Assembly (NCBI GenBank): GCA_965227095.1
Contig: CBDDFL010000002.1
Span: 248,001-312,000 of the forward strand
Direction: 5' to 3'
DNA from: JANQMY01 sp965227095
GTDB lineage: Bacteria > Pseudomonadota > Alphaproteobacteria > JANQMY01
DNA length: 64,000 nt
Shown: one piece after another, positions 51,936 to 60,086 of the stretch
Position numbering within the stretch: the first letter of the stretch is position 1
Layout of the letters: each line of letters opens with the position of its first letter
Notes under the pieces: model-generated
Told to the model about the DNA's origin: nothing
The model's database searches: none
What the model saw: the letters and a program-made list of their open reading frames with translations, nothing else
Made by a program: the position numbers and the translations under genes

Positions 51936-52790
51936 ATGAACACGACGCAAGACAGTCGTTTTGATAAGGTAGCCACGCTCTGGGCGGGCTTTCTGGTTGC
52001 GGTTTTGGCGGCCTTCAGCACGATGCCAAGCCATGCAGCCGGGTTTAACCTCAACCATTGGGCTCAACACAGTGAAACAAGCACCGTGACCGTCGATCAT
52101 TCCAAATGGGCGAAAATCTTGGATCGCTATCTGGTGGTTGGCCAAGATGGGCTGAACCGGTTCCAATACGGTGCCGTCAGCGAGGGTGACAAACAGGGTC
52201 TGAAATCCTACCTCGCCGATCTTCAGGACCTGGACGTGACGGCGCTCAACCGCGACGAACAGTTTTCCTATTGGATGAACCTATATAATGCGCTCACCAT
52301 TGATGTGGTATTGGACCATTATCCGGTGACGTCGATCAGAAACATCAGTTTGTCGGGATTCTTCTCGATTGGTCCTTGGAAGGCGGCCTTGGTGACGGTC
52401 GATGGCCAAGACTTGTCTCTGGATGATATCGAGCACGGCATTTTGCGTGGTTTGTGGAAGGACCCCCGCATCCATTACGGCGTGAACTGTGCTTCTGTTG
52501 GCTGTCCCAATCTTCAACCGCAGCCCTTCACGGGCAAAACGGTCGATGATCAGCTAACCCAAGCGGCGATCGCCTATGTGAACGATCCAAGAGGGGTGCG
52601 TGTAAACGAGAAACGCGTGCGGGTGTCGAGCATCTATTCTTGGTTCAAAGAAGATTTCGGAAATAGTGATCAAGGAGTCCTTGATCATTTGAAGACGTAT
52701 GCGGATGAAAACCTAAAGGCGGATCTGTCGACGTTTTCGCGCATAAACGGATATGATTACGATTGGTCGTTGAACGACGCCACGGAATGA
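51936..52790 (+). CDS. Exported DUF547 domain protein
   Basis: The 284-residue protein has a signal peptide (ends near SHAAG, residue 35) and the DUF547 domain, with the segments SYWMNLYNALTIDVVLDHYP and IHYGVNCASVGCPNLQ (two Cys). The start is the ATG at 51936, 11 bases after AGGAG; two alternative starts lie upstream. The protein should be periplasmic. DUF547 has a cysteine-protease-like fold in some proposals but no firm function. It is 56 bases upstream of the TVP38 gene, likely one transcript. Confidence 0.85.
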   Translation: MNTTQDSRFDKVATLWAGFLVAVLAAFSTMPSHAAGFNLNHWAQHSETSTVTVDHSKWAKILDRYLVVGQDGLNRFQYGAVSEGDKQGLKSYLADLQDLDVTALNRDEQFSYWMNLYNALTIDVVLDHYPVTSIRNISLSGFFSIGPWKAALVTVDGQDLSLDDIEHGILRGLWKDPRIHYGVNCASVGCPNLQPQPFTGKTVDDQLTQAAIAYVNDPRGVRVNEKRVRVSSIYSWFKEDFGNSDQGVLDHLKTYADENLKADLSTFSRINGYDYDWSLNDATE

Positions 52791-52795
52791 TTAGG

Positions 52796-52832
52796 AGATC
52801 GCGTGCTTGGCGGAAGTGCACGACGGCGATCT
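52796..52832 (+). repeat. Leader hairpin before the TVP38 gene
   Basis: AGATCGC (52796-52802) pairs exactly with GCGATCT (52826-52832), with an internal GTGC/GCAC pair (52803-52806 and 52818-52821). It ends just before the ribosome-binding site AAGGAG (52835-52840). It could affect translation of the TVP38 gene. Confidence 0.5.
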
Positions 52833-52846
52833 GCAAGGAGATGTGA

Positions 52847-53635
52847 ATGAGTGATCAAAGCGTCAAAAAAGAAGAAAGCGGATTATCCGTGCGGAAATTA
52901 TTACCGCTGATTATCTTAATTGGTGCCGTGGCGCTGGTGTTTTCCATGGGGTGGCATAAATATCTGTCGTTCGAGGTATTGGCGGAGAATAGAGACCGCC
53001 TTAAAGATTTCGTCGATGCGAATTTTCTGTTGGCGGCGCTTGCTTATGTGGTGATCTATGCGGTGTCAGTGGCATTGTCGCTGCCCGGTGGTCTTATTCT
53101 TACCGTCAGCGGCGGGTTCATTTTTGGTATTTGGGCGGGACCTCCCTTGGCGGTGATTGCGGCCACGATTGGCGCGACCGCGATTTTCGTCATTGCCAAA
53201 ACCTCCCTGGGGGACAGTTTGGCGGAACGCGCAGGCCCCGCGGTTGAAAATTTCCGCCGCGGCTTTCAAGAAAACGCGTTAAGCTATCTTTTATTCCTGC
53301 GCCTGGTGCCCTTGTTTCCATTCTTCTTGGTGAACGTGGCGCCCGCCTTTTTGGGGGTGAATTTGCGCACCTTCGTCATCGGCACATTTTTCGGCATTAT
53401 TCCGGGTACGTTCGCTTATGCGTTTGCCGGTGCGGGCCTTGACAGCATCTTTGCGGAAAAACGCGCGAGCTATGAGGCGTGCCTGGCGCAAGGCGGCGGC
53501 GATACATGCAGCTTGGCGATCGGCCCCAGTGATCTGGTGACCACCGAAATCATCATCGCTTTTGCGGCCTTGGGTGTCGTTGCGCTGATCCCGGTGGTCG
53601 CAAAACGGTTCTCAAAATCCGACAACACAAACTAA
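52847..53635 (+). CDS. TVP38/TMEM64 (SNARE-associated, DedA-like) membrane protein
   Basis: The 262-residue protein has an N-terminal membrane segment (about 17-36) and a VTT domain with hydrophobic blocks (YVVIYAVSVALSLPGGLI and SGGFIFGIWAGPPLAVIAA). The domain signature AALGAT-like GATAIFVIAK and the later LLFLRLVPLFPFFLVN follow, then a last segment near 235-255. It likely handles lipid or membrane homeostasis. It is followed by a flavin disulfide oxidoreductase, a pairing seen in other bacteria. Confidence 0.88.
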   Translation: MSDQSVKKEESGLSVRKLLPLIILIGAVALVFSMGWHKYLSFEVLAENRDRLKDFVDANFLLAALAYVVIYAVSVALSLPGGLILTVSGGFIFGIWAGPPLAVIAATIGATAIFVIAKTSLGDSLAERAGPAVENFRRGFQENALSYLLFLRLVPLFPFFLVNVAPAFLGVNLRTFVIGTFFGIIPGTFAYAFAGAGLDSIFAEKRASYEACLAQGGGDTCSLAIGPSDLVTTEIIIAFAALGVVALIPVVAKRFSKSDNTN

Positions 53636-53682
53636 TTTTCAGTCAAATTTTTTAAGGCATTAGAGAGAAGGGTGTGGGGCAG

Positions 53683-55107
53683 ATGGCACAACACATCAAG
53701 GCGGATATTTGCGTAATTGGGGGCGGCTCTGGCGGACTTGCCGTGGCGGCGGGAGCGGCCATGCTCGGGCGCAAAACGGTTCTGATCGAAAAAGGCAAAA
53801 TGGGGGGCGATTGTTTGAACTATGGATGCGTCCCGTCCAAGGCACTACTGGCGGCCGGTAAACACGCAAAATATATGAGCGCGGGCAAACCTTTCGGCAT
53901 TGAGCCTCAGCCCGCGATCGTGGATTTCAAGGCCGTCCATGATCACGTTCATGGGGTCATTGAAGAAATAGCGCCGATTGATTCCGTTGAGCGGTTTGAA
54001 GGTCTTGGCGTTCACGTGATTCAAGCGGCGGCGCGGTTCAAAAATAAAAAACAAGTAGAGGCGGGCGACTACACCATCAGTGCCCGTCGTTTTGTGGTGT
54101 CCACCGGGTCGGTGCCCTTTGTGCCGCCCATCCCCGGGCTCGATACGGTGCCTTATTTGACGAATGAAGTGATCTTCAACAACACCACCTGTCCCGACCA
54201 CCTGATCATCATTGGCGGCGGCCCCATCGGCATGGAAATGGCACAGGCCCATAAACGCCTAGGCGCCAAGGTAACCGTGTTGGAAGGCACCCGCGCCTTT
54301 GCAAAAGATGATCCGGAAATGAGCGCGATTGTTCTGGATGAGCTGCGCAAGGAAGGAATCGACATTGTTGAAGGGGCGGCGGTTACCAGTGTGGAACAAA
54401 AAGGCGACGGAATCGCCGTCAATGTGGGAGAGGGGCCCGACCAGCGCCGATTTGAAGGCTCTCATCTTCTCGTGGCAACGGGGCGTGCGCCGACCGTGGA
54501 CGGGCTTAATCTCGAAGCCGCGGGCATTAAGTATAATCGCCGAGGCATCGAAGTGGATGCGCGGCTGCGCAGCACCAATAAGCGCGTTTTTGCGATTGGT
54601 GATGTGGCCGGTGGTCTGCAATTCACCCATGTGGCGGGCTACCATTCGGGCATTGTTGTGCGCAATGCGTTGTTCCGTGTACCGGCAAAAGCAGACCATT
54701 CGGCTGTCCCGTGGGTGACCTATACCGACCCCGAATTGGCCCATGTGGGCCAGAGCGAGGAACAGGCGCGGGCGTCCGGGGAAAAGATTCGCGTGCTGCG
54801 CTGGCCGCTTGCCGAAAACGACCGCGCTCAGGCGGAACGGCGAACCGCCGGCATGATCAAAGTGGTGACGGCGGCCAACGGAAAGATCCTGGGAGCGACC
54901 ATCGTCGCGCCCAATGCGGGCGACCTGCTCCAACCCTGGGTTCTGGCCATCTCGCAGAAACTCAAAATATCGGCCTTTGCGAATATGATCGCGCCCTATC
55001 CAACGATGGGCGAAATCAGCAAGCGAGCGGCCGGATCCTACTACACGCCCACCTTGTTTAGCCCACGGGTGCGCCGTCTGGTCGCTTTTCTAAGCAAGTT
55101 TGGCTGA
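53683..55107 (+). CDS. FAD-dependent pyridine nucleotide-disulfide oxidoreductase (dihydrolipoamide dehydrogenase / mercuric reductase-like)
   Basis: The 474-residue protein has FAD-binding VIGGGSGGLAVAAGAA near residue 11, the redox disulfide C44LNYGC49, a second dinucleotide site IIIGGGPIGMEMAQAHKRLG and the FAD motif FAIGDVAG. The C-terminal interface has APYPTMGE where dihydrolipoamide dehydrogenases have HPHPT with the catalytic His; the His is missing. It therefore probably does not oxidise dihydrolipoamide in the usual way. The start is the ATG at 53683, nine bases after a GTG alternative. It shares a likely transcript with the TVP38 gene. Confidence 0.9.
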   Translation: MAQHIKADICVIGGGSGGLAVAAGAAMLGRKTVLIEKGKMGGDCLNYGCVPSKALLAAGKHAKYMSAGKPFGIEPQPAIVDFKAVHDHVHGVIEEIAPIDSVERFEGLGVHVIQAAARFKNKKQVEAGDYTISARRFVVSTGSVPFVPPIPGLDTVPYLTNEVIFNNTTCPDHLIIIGGGPIGMEMAQAHKRLGAKVTVLEGTRAFAKDDPEMSAIVLDELRKEGIDIVEGAAVTSVEQKGDGIAVNVGEGPDQRRFEGSHLLVATGRAPTVDGLNLEAAGIKYNRRGIEVDARLRSTNKRVFAIGDVAGGLQFTHVAGYHSGIVVRNALFRVPAKADHSAVPWVTYTDPELAHVGQSEEQARASGEKIRVLRWPLAENDRAQAERRTAGMIKVVTAANGKILGATIVAPNAGDLLQPWVLAISQKLKISAFANMIAPYPTMGEISKRAAGSYYTPTLFSPRVRRLVAFLSKFG

Positions 55108-55177
55108 TCACATTTACGGTGGGGGGGCGTTTCATGGCTTTACGATTTTGTGATTTTGCGTTCTAACGCTGTCAGAG

Positions 55178-56659
55178 ATGGAAGCCTTTTTGCGACGTGT
55201 CCTGTTCTGGCGGAACAGGCCTGAAACCAACACGACGAACAACCTAATTGGACGCACCCGCCTTTGGCTTGCGGACCTGCCCCATAGTCTTTCCGGGCGC
55301 CTTCTGGTTCTAACCATCCTTGTGGTGATGATCGTCGAGGTGATTGTCTTTTTGCCGTCGGTGGCGCGGCATCGCAAAGACTGGTTGATGGAACGCATCG
55401 GCGCGGCGCAAATTGCCACCATCGCGCTCGAGATCGCCGGTGACCAAGCGATCATTCCGGATCCATTGCGGCGTGAGATTCTCATGCGGGCCGAAGTGGA
55501 AGGGGTTTCTGTCAAACGGGATAATACGCGGCAGCTTGTTCTGCGGCCGGACATGACGTCGCCCATAGATGTCCAATACGATCTGCGCACCGAAACGGCG
55601 ATGGATATGGTTGGGGCTGCGTTAAGCTGCCTGTTGTCGTCAGAAAATCGATTGCTGCGGGTCGTTGCCGAAGGGCGCTATGGCGGCGACGATACGATTG
55701 AAATCATTCTTCATGAGGCCCCGCTTCAGAAAGAGCTGCGGGGTTTTGCGGTCCGTATCTTTTGGTTGTCCTTGCTTATTTCCGTGGTGACGGGGGCGGC
55801 GGTCTTTCTCGTCCTGAGTGCGTTGATGGTGCGTCCCATTAAAAAGATCACCGACAATATGGTCGCGTTCCGCGCCAATCCGGAAGACGCAAGCCGCGTC
55901 ATAAAGCCGTCAGAGACACGGCACGAGATTGGCGTGGCGGAACGGGAACTTGCCGAGATGCAATACAAAGTGCGCGAGGCGCTCAATCAAAAAACGCGTC
56001 TTGCAGCGCTCGGCACGGCGGTCAGCAAGATCAACCATGATTTGCGGAACATTCTGTCGTCCAGCCAATTGGTGGTGGACAGGCTGGCCGGATTGTCCGA
56101 CCCCACGGTTCAAAAACTGGCGCCACGCTTGCTGAAAACCATCGATCGTGCGGTGCACCTCACCACGGAAACGCTTAAATATGGAAAATCCGAGGAGGCG
56201 GCGCCGGTTTTGCAAAAAGTCTGCCTCAGTAATGTTGTTGAGGAAGTTCAAACCACAACACCTAGCACACCGGATAAACCGATTAGCTGGACCACAGAGG
56301 TGGCGAACGATCTCATCGTGAGGGCGGATCCCGATCAGCTGTTCCGTATTCTGATGAACCTTTGCCGAAATTCCGTCCAGATATTGGAGGCACAAGAAAA
56401 GGAACGGCAGTTGAACATCACCGCGCGGCGTGAAGGGGACATGGTGCGGATTGATATCTGCGATAACGGGCCGGGTGTGCCGCAACGGGCCCAAGACAGT
56501 TTGTTTCAGGCGTTCTCCGGCAGCGTTCGGCCGGGCGGCACCGGGCTTGGGCTCGCGATTGCGCGCGAGCTTGCACGGGCGCAGGGAGGGGACGTAACGC
56601 TCTTCAAAACCAGCGACGAAGGCACTATTTTCCGTGTGGATATTCCCGCCGCACAGTAA
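55178..56659 (+). CDS. Membrane sensor histidine kinase, orphan
   Basis: The 493-residue protein has two membrane segments (near 42-62 and 190-215), a periplasmic domain between them (about 65-185) and a HAMP-like region (220-275). It has an H-box, INHDLRNILSSSQLV, around residue 285, then an N-box (NLCRNSVQI), a G1 (DNGPGVP) and a G2 (GGTGLGLAIA) motif. It autophosphorylates on His and passes phosphate to a response regulator, but none is adjacent. The ATG at 55178 is used. Confidence 0.9.
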   Translation: MEAFLRRVLFWRNRPETNTTNNLIGRTRLWLADLPHSLSGRLLVLTILVVMIVEVIVFLPSVARHRKDWLMERIGAAQIATIALEIAGDQAIIPDPLRREILMRAEVEGVSVKRDNTRQLVLRPDMTSPIDVQYDLRTETAMDMVGAALSCLLSSENRLLRVVAEGRYGGDDTIEIILHEAPLQKELRGFAVRIFWLSLLISVVTGAAVFLVLSALMVRPIKKITDNMVAFRANPEDASRVIKPSETRHEIGVAERELAEMQYKVREALNQKTRLAALGTAVSKINHDLRNILSSSQLVVDRLAGLSDPTVQKLAPRLLKTIDRAVHLTTETLKYGKSEEAAPVLQKVCLSNVVEEVQTTTPSTPDKPISWTTEVANDLIVRADPDQLFRILMNLCRNSVQILEAQEKERQLNITARREGDMVRIDICDNGPGVPQRAQDSLFQAFSGSVRPGGTGLGLAIARELARAQGGDVTLFKTSDEGTIFRVDIPAAQ

Positions 56660-56669
56660 AGGATCGGGC

Positions 56670-56691
56670 AGGCCGTTTTGGCCTTTGATTT
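56670..56691 (+). terminator. Weak hairpin after the sensor kinase gene
   Basis: AGGCC (56670-56674) pairs with GGCCT (56680-56684) around GTTTT, followed by TTGATTTC. The stem is short and the T run interrupted, so this is only a possible terminator. Confidence 0.35.
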
Positions 56692-56781
56692 CAAGTGCTT
56701 GAGTCTAATTGCGACTCGCCCTAAGTCTACCTGCGTACACAGGTGGGCGTAAAAGAACCAGCTTGCAGGAGGCTGTTTTTC

Positions 56782-57459
56782 ATGGCGAAGATCATCACCA
56801 TTGCCCAACAAAAAGGAGGGGCAGGCAAAACCTCTTTGGCGGCACATTTGGCGGCCTATTGGGCGTCAAACACAAAAGGTATTCCGAAAAATGGCAGTTT
56901 GGTGGACGACCCAAACCACCGCGCCATCACCTTGGTGGACCTTGACCCTCAGGGCAGCCTGTCCACATGGTTTCAAACCCGCGAAGAGCGGGGCGTGGAT
57001 ACGGAAACCTTGTCCCTTCGGGGCGGCGCTGGCTGGAAAGTGAATTCCGAAATCCAGAGCGCGCAGAAAAACTCTGATCTCATCATCATCGACAGCCCAC
57101 CTCATTCCGAAACATCGACGCGGATCGGTATCCGCCATGCGGATATTGTGGTGGTGCCCTTACAGCTCAGCCCCATGGACATTTGGGCAACCCGCACGAC
57201 CATGGACTTGATCAAGAAAGAAAAGCGGCCCGTTTTGATGGTGTTTAACCGGGTGCCGCCGCGCGGCCGGCTGGCGACGGATCTGAAAGACCGGCTTAAG
57301 GGTGAAGATCTGCCGATTGCCCGGTCGACACTGGGCAACCGCGCGGCCTATGCGTCCAGCCTCATGACGGGCAAAGGGGTTACGGAGACGGACCCGCGCT
57401 CTCTGGCGGCGACCGAGATCCGGGATCTTGCGAAAGAGGTTCTCAAACGGATTAAGTAA
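56782..57459 (+). CDS. Orphan ParA family ATPase
   Basis: The 225-residue protein starts MAKIITIAQQKGGAGKTSLA, a deviant Walker A with the signature Lys. It has the switch region LVDLDPQGSLSTWF and the phosphate-binding IIIDSPPHSE and FNRVPPRG segments. Between the P-loop helix and LVDLDPQG there is an insert of about 20 residues (NTKGIPKNGSLVDDPNHR) not seen in classical ParA. There is no ParB-like gene nearby. GCAGGAGG supports the ATG at 56782. Such single ParA proteins position other cargo such as protein complexes; cargo unknown. Confidence 0.88.
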   Translation: MAKIITIAQQKGGAGKTSLAAHLAAYWASNTKGIPKNGSLVDDPNHRAITLVDLDPQGSLSTWFQTREERGVDTETLSLRGGAGWKVNSEIQSAQKNSDLIIIDSPPHSETSTRIGIRHADIVVVPLQLSPMDIWATRTTMDLIKKEKRPVLMVFNRVPPRGRLATDLKDRLKGEDLPIARSTLGNRAAYASSLMTGKGVTETDPRSLAATEIRDLAKEVLKRIK

Positions 57460-57516
57460 GGCCGTATGAGTGGTGCTATAACATTCGCGTTTATAAGAGT
57501 TTTCTGAAGCACCCCT

Positions 57517-58251
57517 ATGCCGCCGTTTCCGTCCGATGCATCTGCCTGGGCCGTCTTTCTCGATTTCGACGGCACGCTTGTCGAGCTGGCCCCCACGCCC
57601 AGCGCGATTACGGTTCCCGCGGAGTTGCCGAGTCTTCTCGCTGATCTATCGGCGCGGCTTGGCGGTGCGCTTGCTATTGTATCGGGCCGCCCGATCAGCG
57701 AAATCGACACCTTCTTGGCCCCCACTCAGCTGCCTGCTGCCGGACAACATGGATTGGAACGGCGGGACCACACTGGTGAAGCGGTTCAGCAGGATGCTCA
57801 CCTTGCGGAACTGGCCGAGATCGCCGATGCCATGGCTGCTTTTGCGGAAACGGATTCTCGTCTTTTGGTGGAGAAAAAGTCTCTCACCGCCGCTTTGCAT
57901 TTTCGGAACGCGCCTGAGAGAGAGGCGGATTGCCAAAAACTTGTGCAGAAACTGCAAGAGCAACATCCGGCCGTCGAAATCTTGAGTGGCAAAATGGTGT
58001 TTGAAGCGCGCGGGCACGGTATGGATAAGGGCCAGGCCATCGCGTCCTTCATGGCGGAAACACCCTTTAAATCCAGGCTTCCCGTGATGATCGGCGACGA
58101 TACCACCGACGAAGACGGCTTCCGAACCGCCAATGCGCTTGGCGGCCATTCCATCAAAGTGGGTGACGGCGCCACGTTGGCACGAAATCGGCTTGGCACA
58201 GTCTCAGATGTCTTAAATTGGCTTTACCAATTGCGTGATAGCCTCTCCTAA
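57517..58251 (+). CDS. otsB: Trehalose-6-phosphate phosphatase
   Basis: The 244-residue protein has the HAD motif VFLDFDGTLVELAPTP with the nucleophilic Asp, IVSGRPISEID, the KSLTAALHFR segment and GDDTTDEDGF. These match trehalose-phosphate phosphatase. It dephosphorylates trehalose 6-phosphate made by OtsA (60083). It is the first of four genes (otsB, GH15, otsA, glk). Confidence 0.94.
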   Translation: MPPFPSDASAWAVFLDFDGTLVELAPTPSAITVPAELPSLLADLSARLGGALAIVSGRPISEIDTFLAPTQLPAAGQHGLERRDHTGEAVQQDAHLAELAEIADAMAAFAETDSRLLVEKKSLTAALHFRNAPEREADCQKLVQKLQEQHPAVEILSGKMVFEARGHGMDKGQAIASFMAETPFKSRLPVMIGDDTTDEDGFRTANALGGHSIKVGDGATLARNRLGTVSDVLNWLYQLRDSLS

Positions 58252-58301
58252 CATGTAGTCCATCGTCCACAGAATTGGTTTAAAGAGGGAAAGAACGCCG
58301 T

Positions 58302-60086
58302 ATGTCGACACTCAATCTCGGTGTCATCGGGAATTGTTCGTTCAGCGCGCTGATCGATGATCGCGCCCGAATAATGTGGTCCTGTATGCCACGCTTCGAC
58401 GGCGACCCGGTTTTCTTTAAATTGCTGGATGACGGCGACGGCGATCAGGGGTTTTACGAGATTGCGCTTGAAAACCAGACCAGGGCCGAACAAACCTATC
58501 GCCGCAATACCGCCGTTCTTCGCACTGTCCTCTACGACAATAATGGCGGCAGTGTCGAAATCATCGATTTTGCCCCCCGCTTTTACAATCGCGGACGCAT
58601 GTTTCGGCCCACCACCATCGTCCGCCGCGTGCGGCCCCTGCATGGCTCGCCTCGGATCTCCATTCGTATACGGCCTAAATTTGATTATGGGGCGGTGGCC
58701 CCGCAGATCACTAATGGCAGTAATCACATTCGTTATGTGTCCAGCGGCTTAACTTTGCGGCTGACAACCAATGCGCCGGTCTCTTTTGTGTTGGAAGAAA
58801 CGCCGTTTGTTCTGCAACGACCGATCGACCTCATATTAGGGCCCGACGAGACCTTGCAGTCCGGCATCGCGGAAATCGCCCGTGAATTCGAAGAGCGTAC
58901 GGTGGACTACTGGCGCCAATGGGTGCGCCGCCTGGCTTTGCCCTTGGAATGGCAGGATGCCGTGATCCGTGCCGCTGTCACCCTCAAAATGTGTGAGTTC
59001 GAGGAAACCGGGGCCATCATCGCCGCCATGACCACCAGCGTGCCGGAAGCGCCTAACTCACAACGCAATTGGGATTATCGCTTTTGCTGGCTGCGGGATG
59101 CGTTTTTTGTGGTGCGCGCGCTCAATGCGCTGTCGGAAGTGGAGACAATGGAACACTTCCACCGCTACATGACCAATATTGTGGGCATGGCGCGGGAAGA
59201 CGGTCACTTGCAGCCTGTTTACGGCATCGGTCTGGAAGCGGAACTCACCGAACGCATGGTGGATCATCTGGCGGGGTATCGCGGTATGGGGCCGGTACGC
59301 GTGGGCAACCAGGCCTATGAACATTATCAGCACGACGTGTATGGCAATGTGATCTTGGCGGAATCTCAATCCTTCTTCGATCAGCGGCTGTTGAAGTCGA
59401 CGTCTTACGATGACTTTTGGCGGCTCGAGGCCGTGGGGGAACAAGCGTTCCGATTGCACGACCAACCGGATGCGGGCATGTGGGAACTGCGCACGCGGGC
59501 GCGGGTGCATACCTCGTCCAGTCTCATGTGTTGGGCGGCCTGCGACCGCTTGGCGAAAATCGCCGATCATATCCGGCAAAAGGACCGGGCCGTCTTCTGG
59601 CGGCATCGGGCCGATACCATCAAGGACACCATTCTCGAGCGTGCATGGAATGACAAAGTCGGGGCGTTCGTCGAAAGCTTCGAAGGCGATGGGCTCGATG
59701 CAAGTTTGTTGCTGATGGCGGAAGTTGGGTTCATCGACCCCATGGACAAACGCTTTCAATCGACCATCACGGCGATCGAGAAAGGGTTGAAGAAGGGGCA
59801 CCATTTGTTCCGCTATCAAATCGCGGATGATTTTGGGGTGCCCGAGAACGCGTTCAACATTTGTACTTTCTGGTACATTGACGCGTTGACGCGGTCCGGC
59901 CGCACAGATGAGGCCCGCGAGATTTTCGAAACCATGTTATCGTGTCGTAATCATTTGGGATTGTTATCCGAAGATGTGAATCCCCAAACCGGCGAATTGT
60001 GGGGCAATTTTCCCCAAACCTATTCCCTCGTCGGGATCATCAATGCCGCGCGGGGGTTAAGCGCGAGATGGGAGGAAAGAGTATGA
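58302..60086 (+). CDS. Glycoside hydrolase family 15 protein (glucoamylase/trehalase type)
   Basis: The 594-residue protein has an N-terminal beta-rich domain (about 1-230) that begins LGVIGNCSFSALIDDRARIM and an (alpha/alpha)6 catalytic domain with the hallmark QRNWDYRFCWLRDAFF, then GLLSEDVNPQTGELWGNFPQ, which carries a catalytic Glu. The family includes glucoamylase and a trehalase subgroup known in actinobacteria and archaea. Its location between otsB and otsA suggests trehalose or a glucan substrate, but this is inferred. Its stop overlaps the otsA start by four bases. Confidence 0.92.
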   Translation: MSTLNLGVIGNCSFSALIDDRARIMWSCMPRFDGDPVFFKLLDDGDGDQGFYEIALENQTRAEQTYRRNTAVLRTVLYDNNGGSVEIIDFAPRFYNRGRMFRPTTIVRRVRPLHGSPRISIRIRPKFDYGAVAPQITNGSNHIRYVSSGLTLRLTTNAPVSFVLEETPFVLQRPIDLILGPDETLQSGIAEIAREFEERTVDYWRQWVRRLALPLEWQDAVIRAAVTLKMCEFEETGAIIAAMTTSVPEAPNSQRNWDYRFCWLRDAFFVVRALNALSEVETMEHFHRYMTNIVGMAREDGHLQPVYGIGLEAELTERMVDHLAGYRGMGPVRVGNQAYEHYQHDVYGNVILAESQSFFDQRLLKSTSYDDFWRLEAVGEQAFRLHDQPDAGMWELRTRARVHTSSSLMCWAACDRLAKIADHIRQKDRAVFWRHRADTIKDTILERAWNDKVGAFVESFEGDGLDASLLLMAEVGFIDPMDKRFQSTITAIEKGLKKGHHLFRYQIADDFGVPENAFNICTFWYIDALTRSGRTDEAREIFETMLSCRNHLGLLSEDVNPQTGELWGNFPQTYSLVGIINAARGLSARWEERV

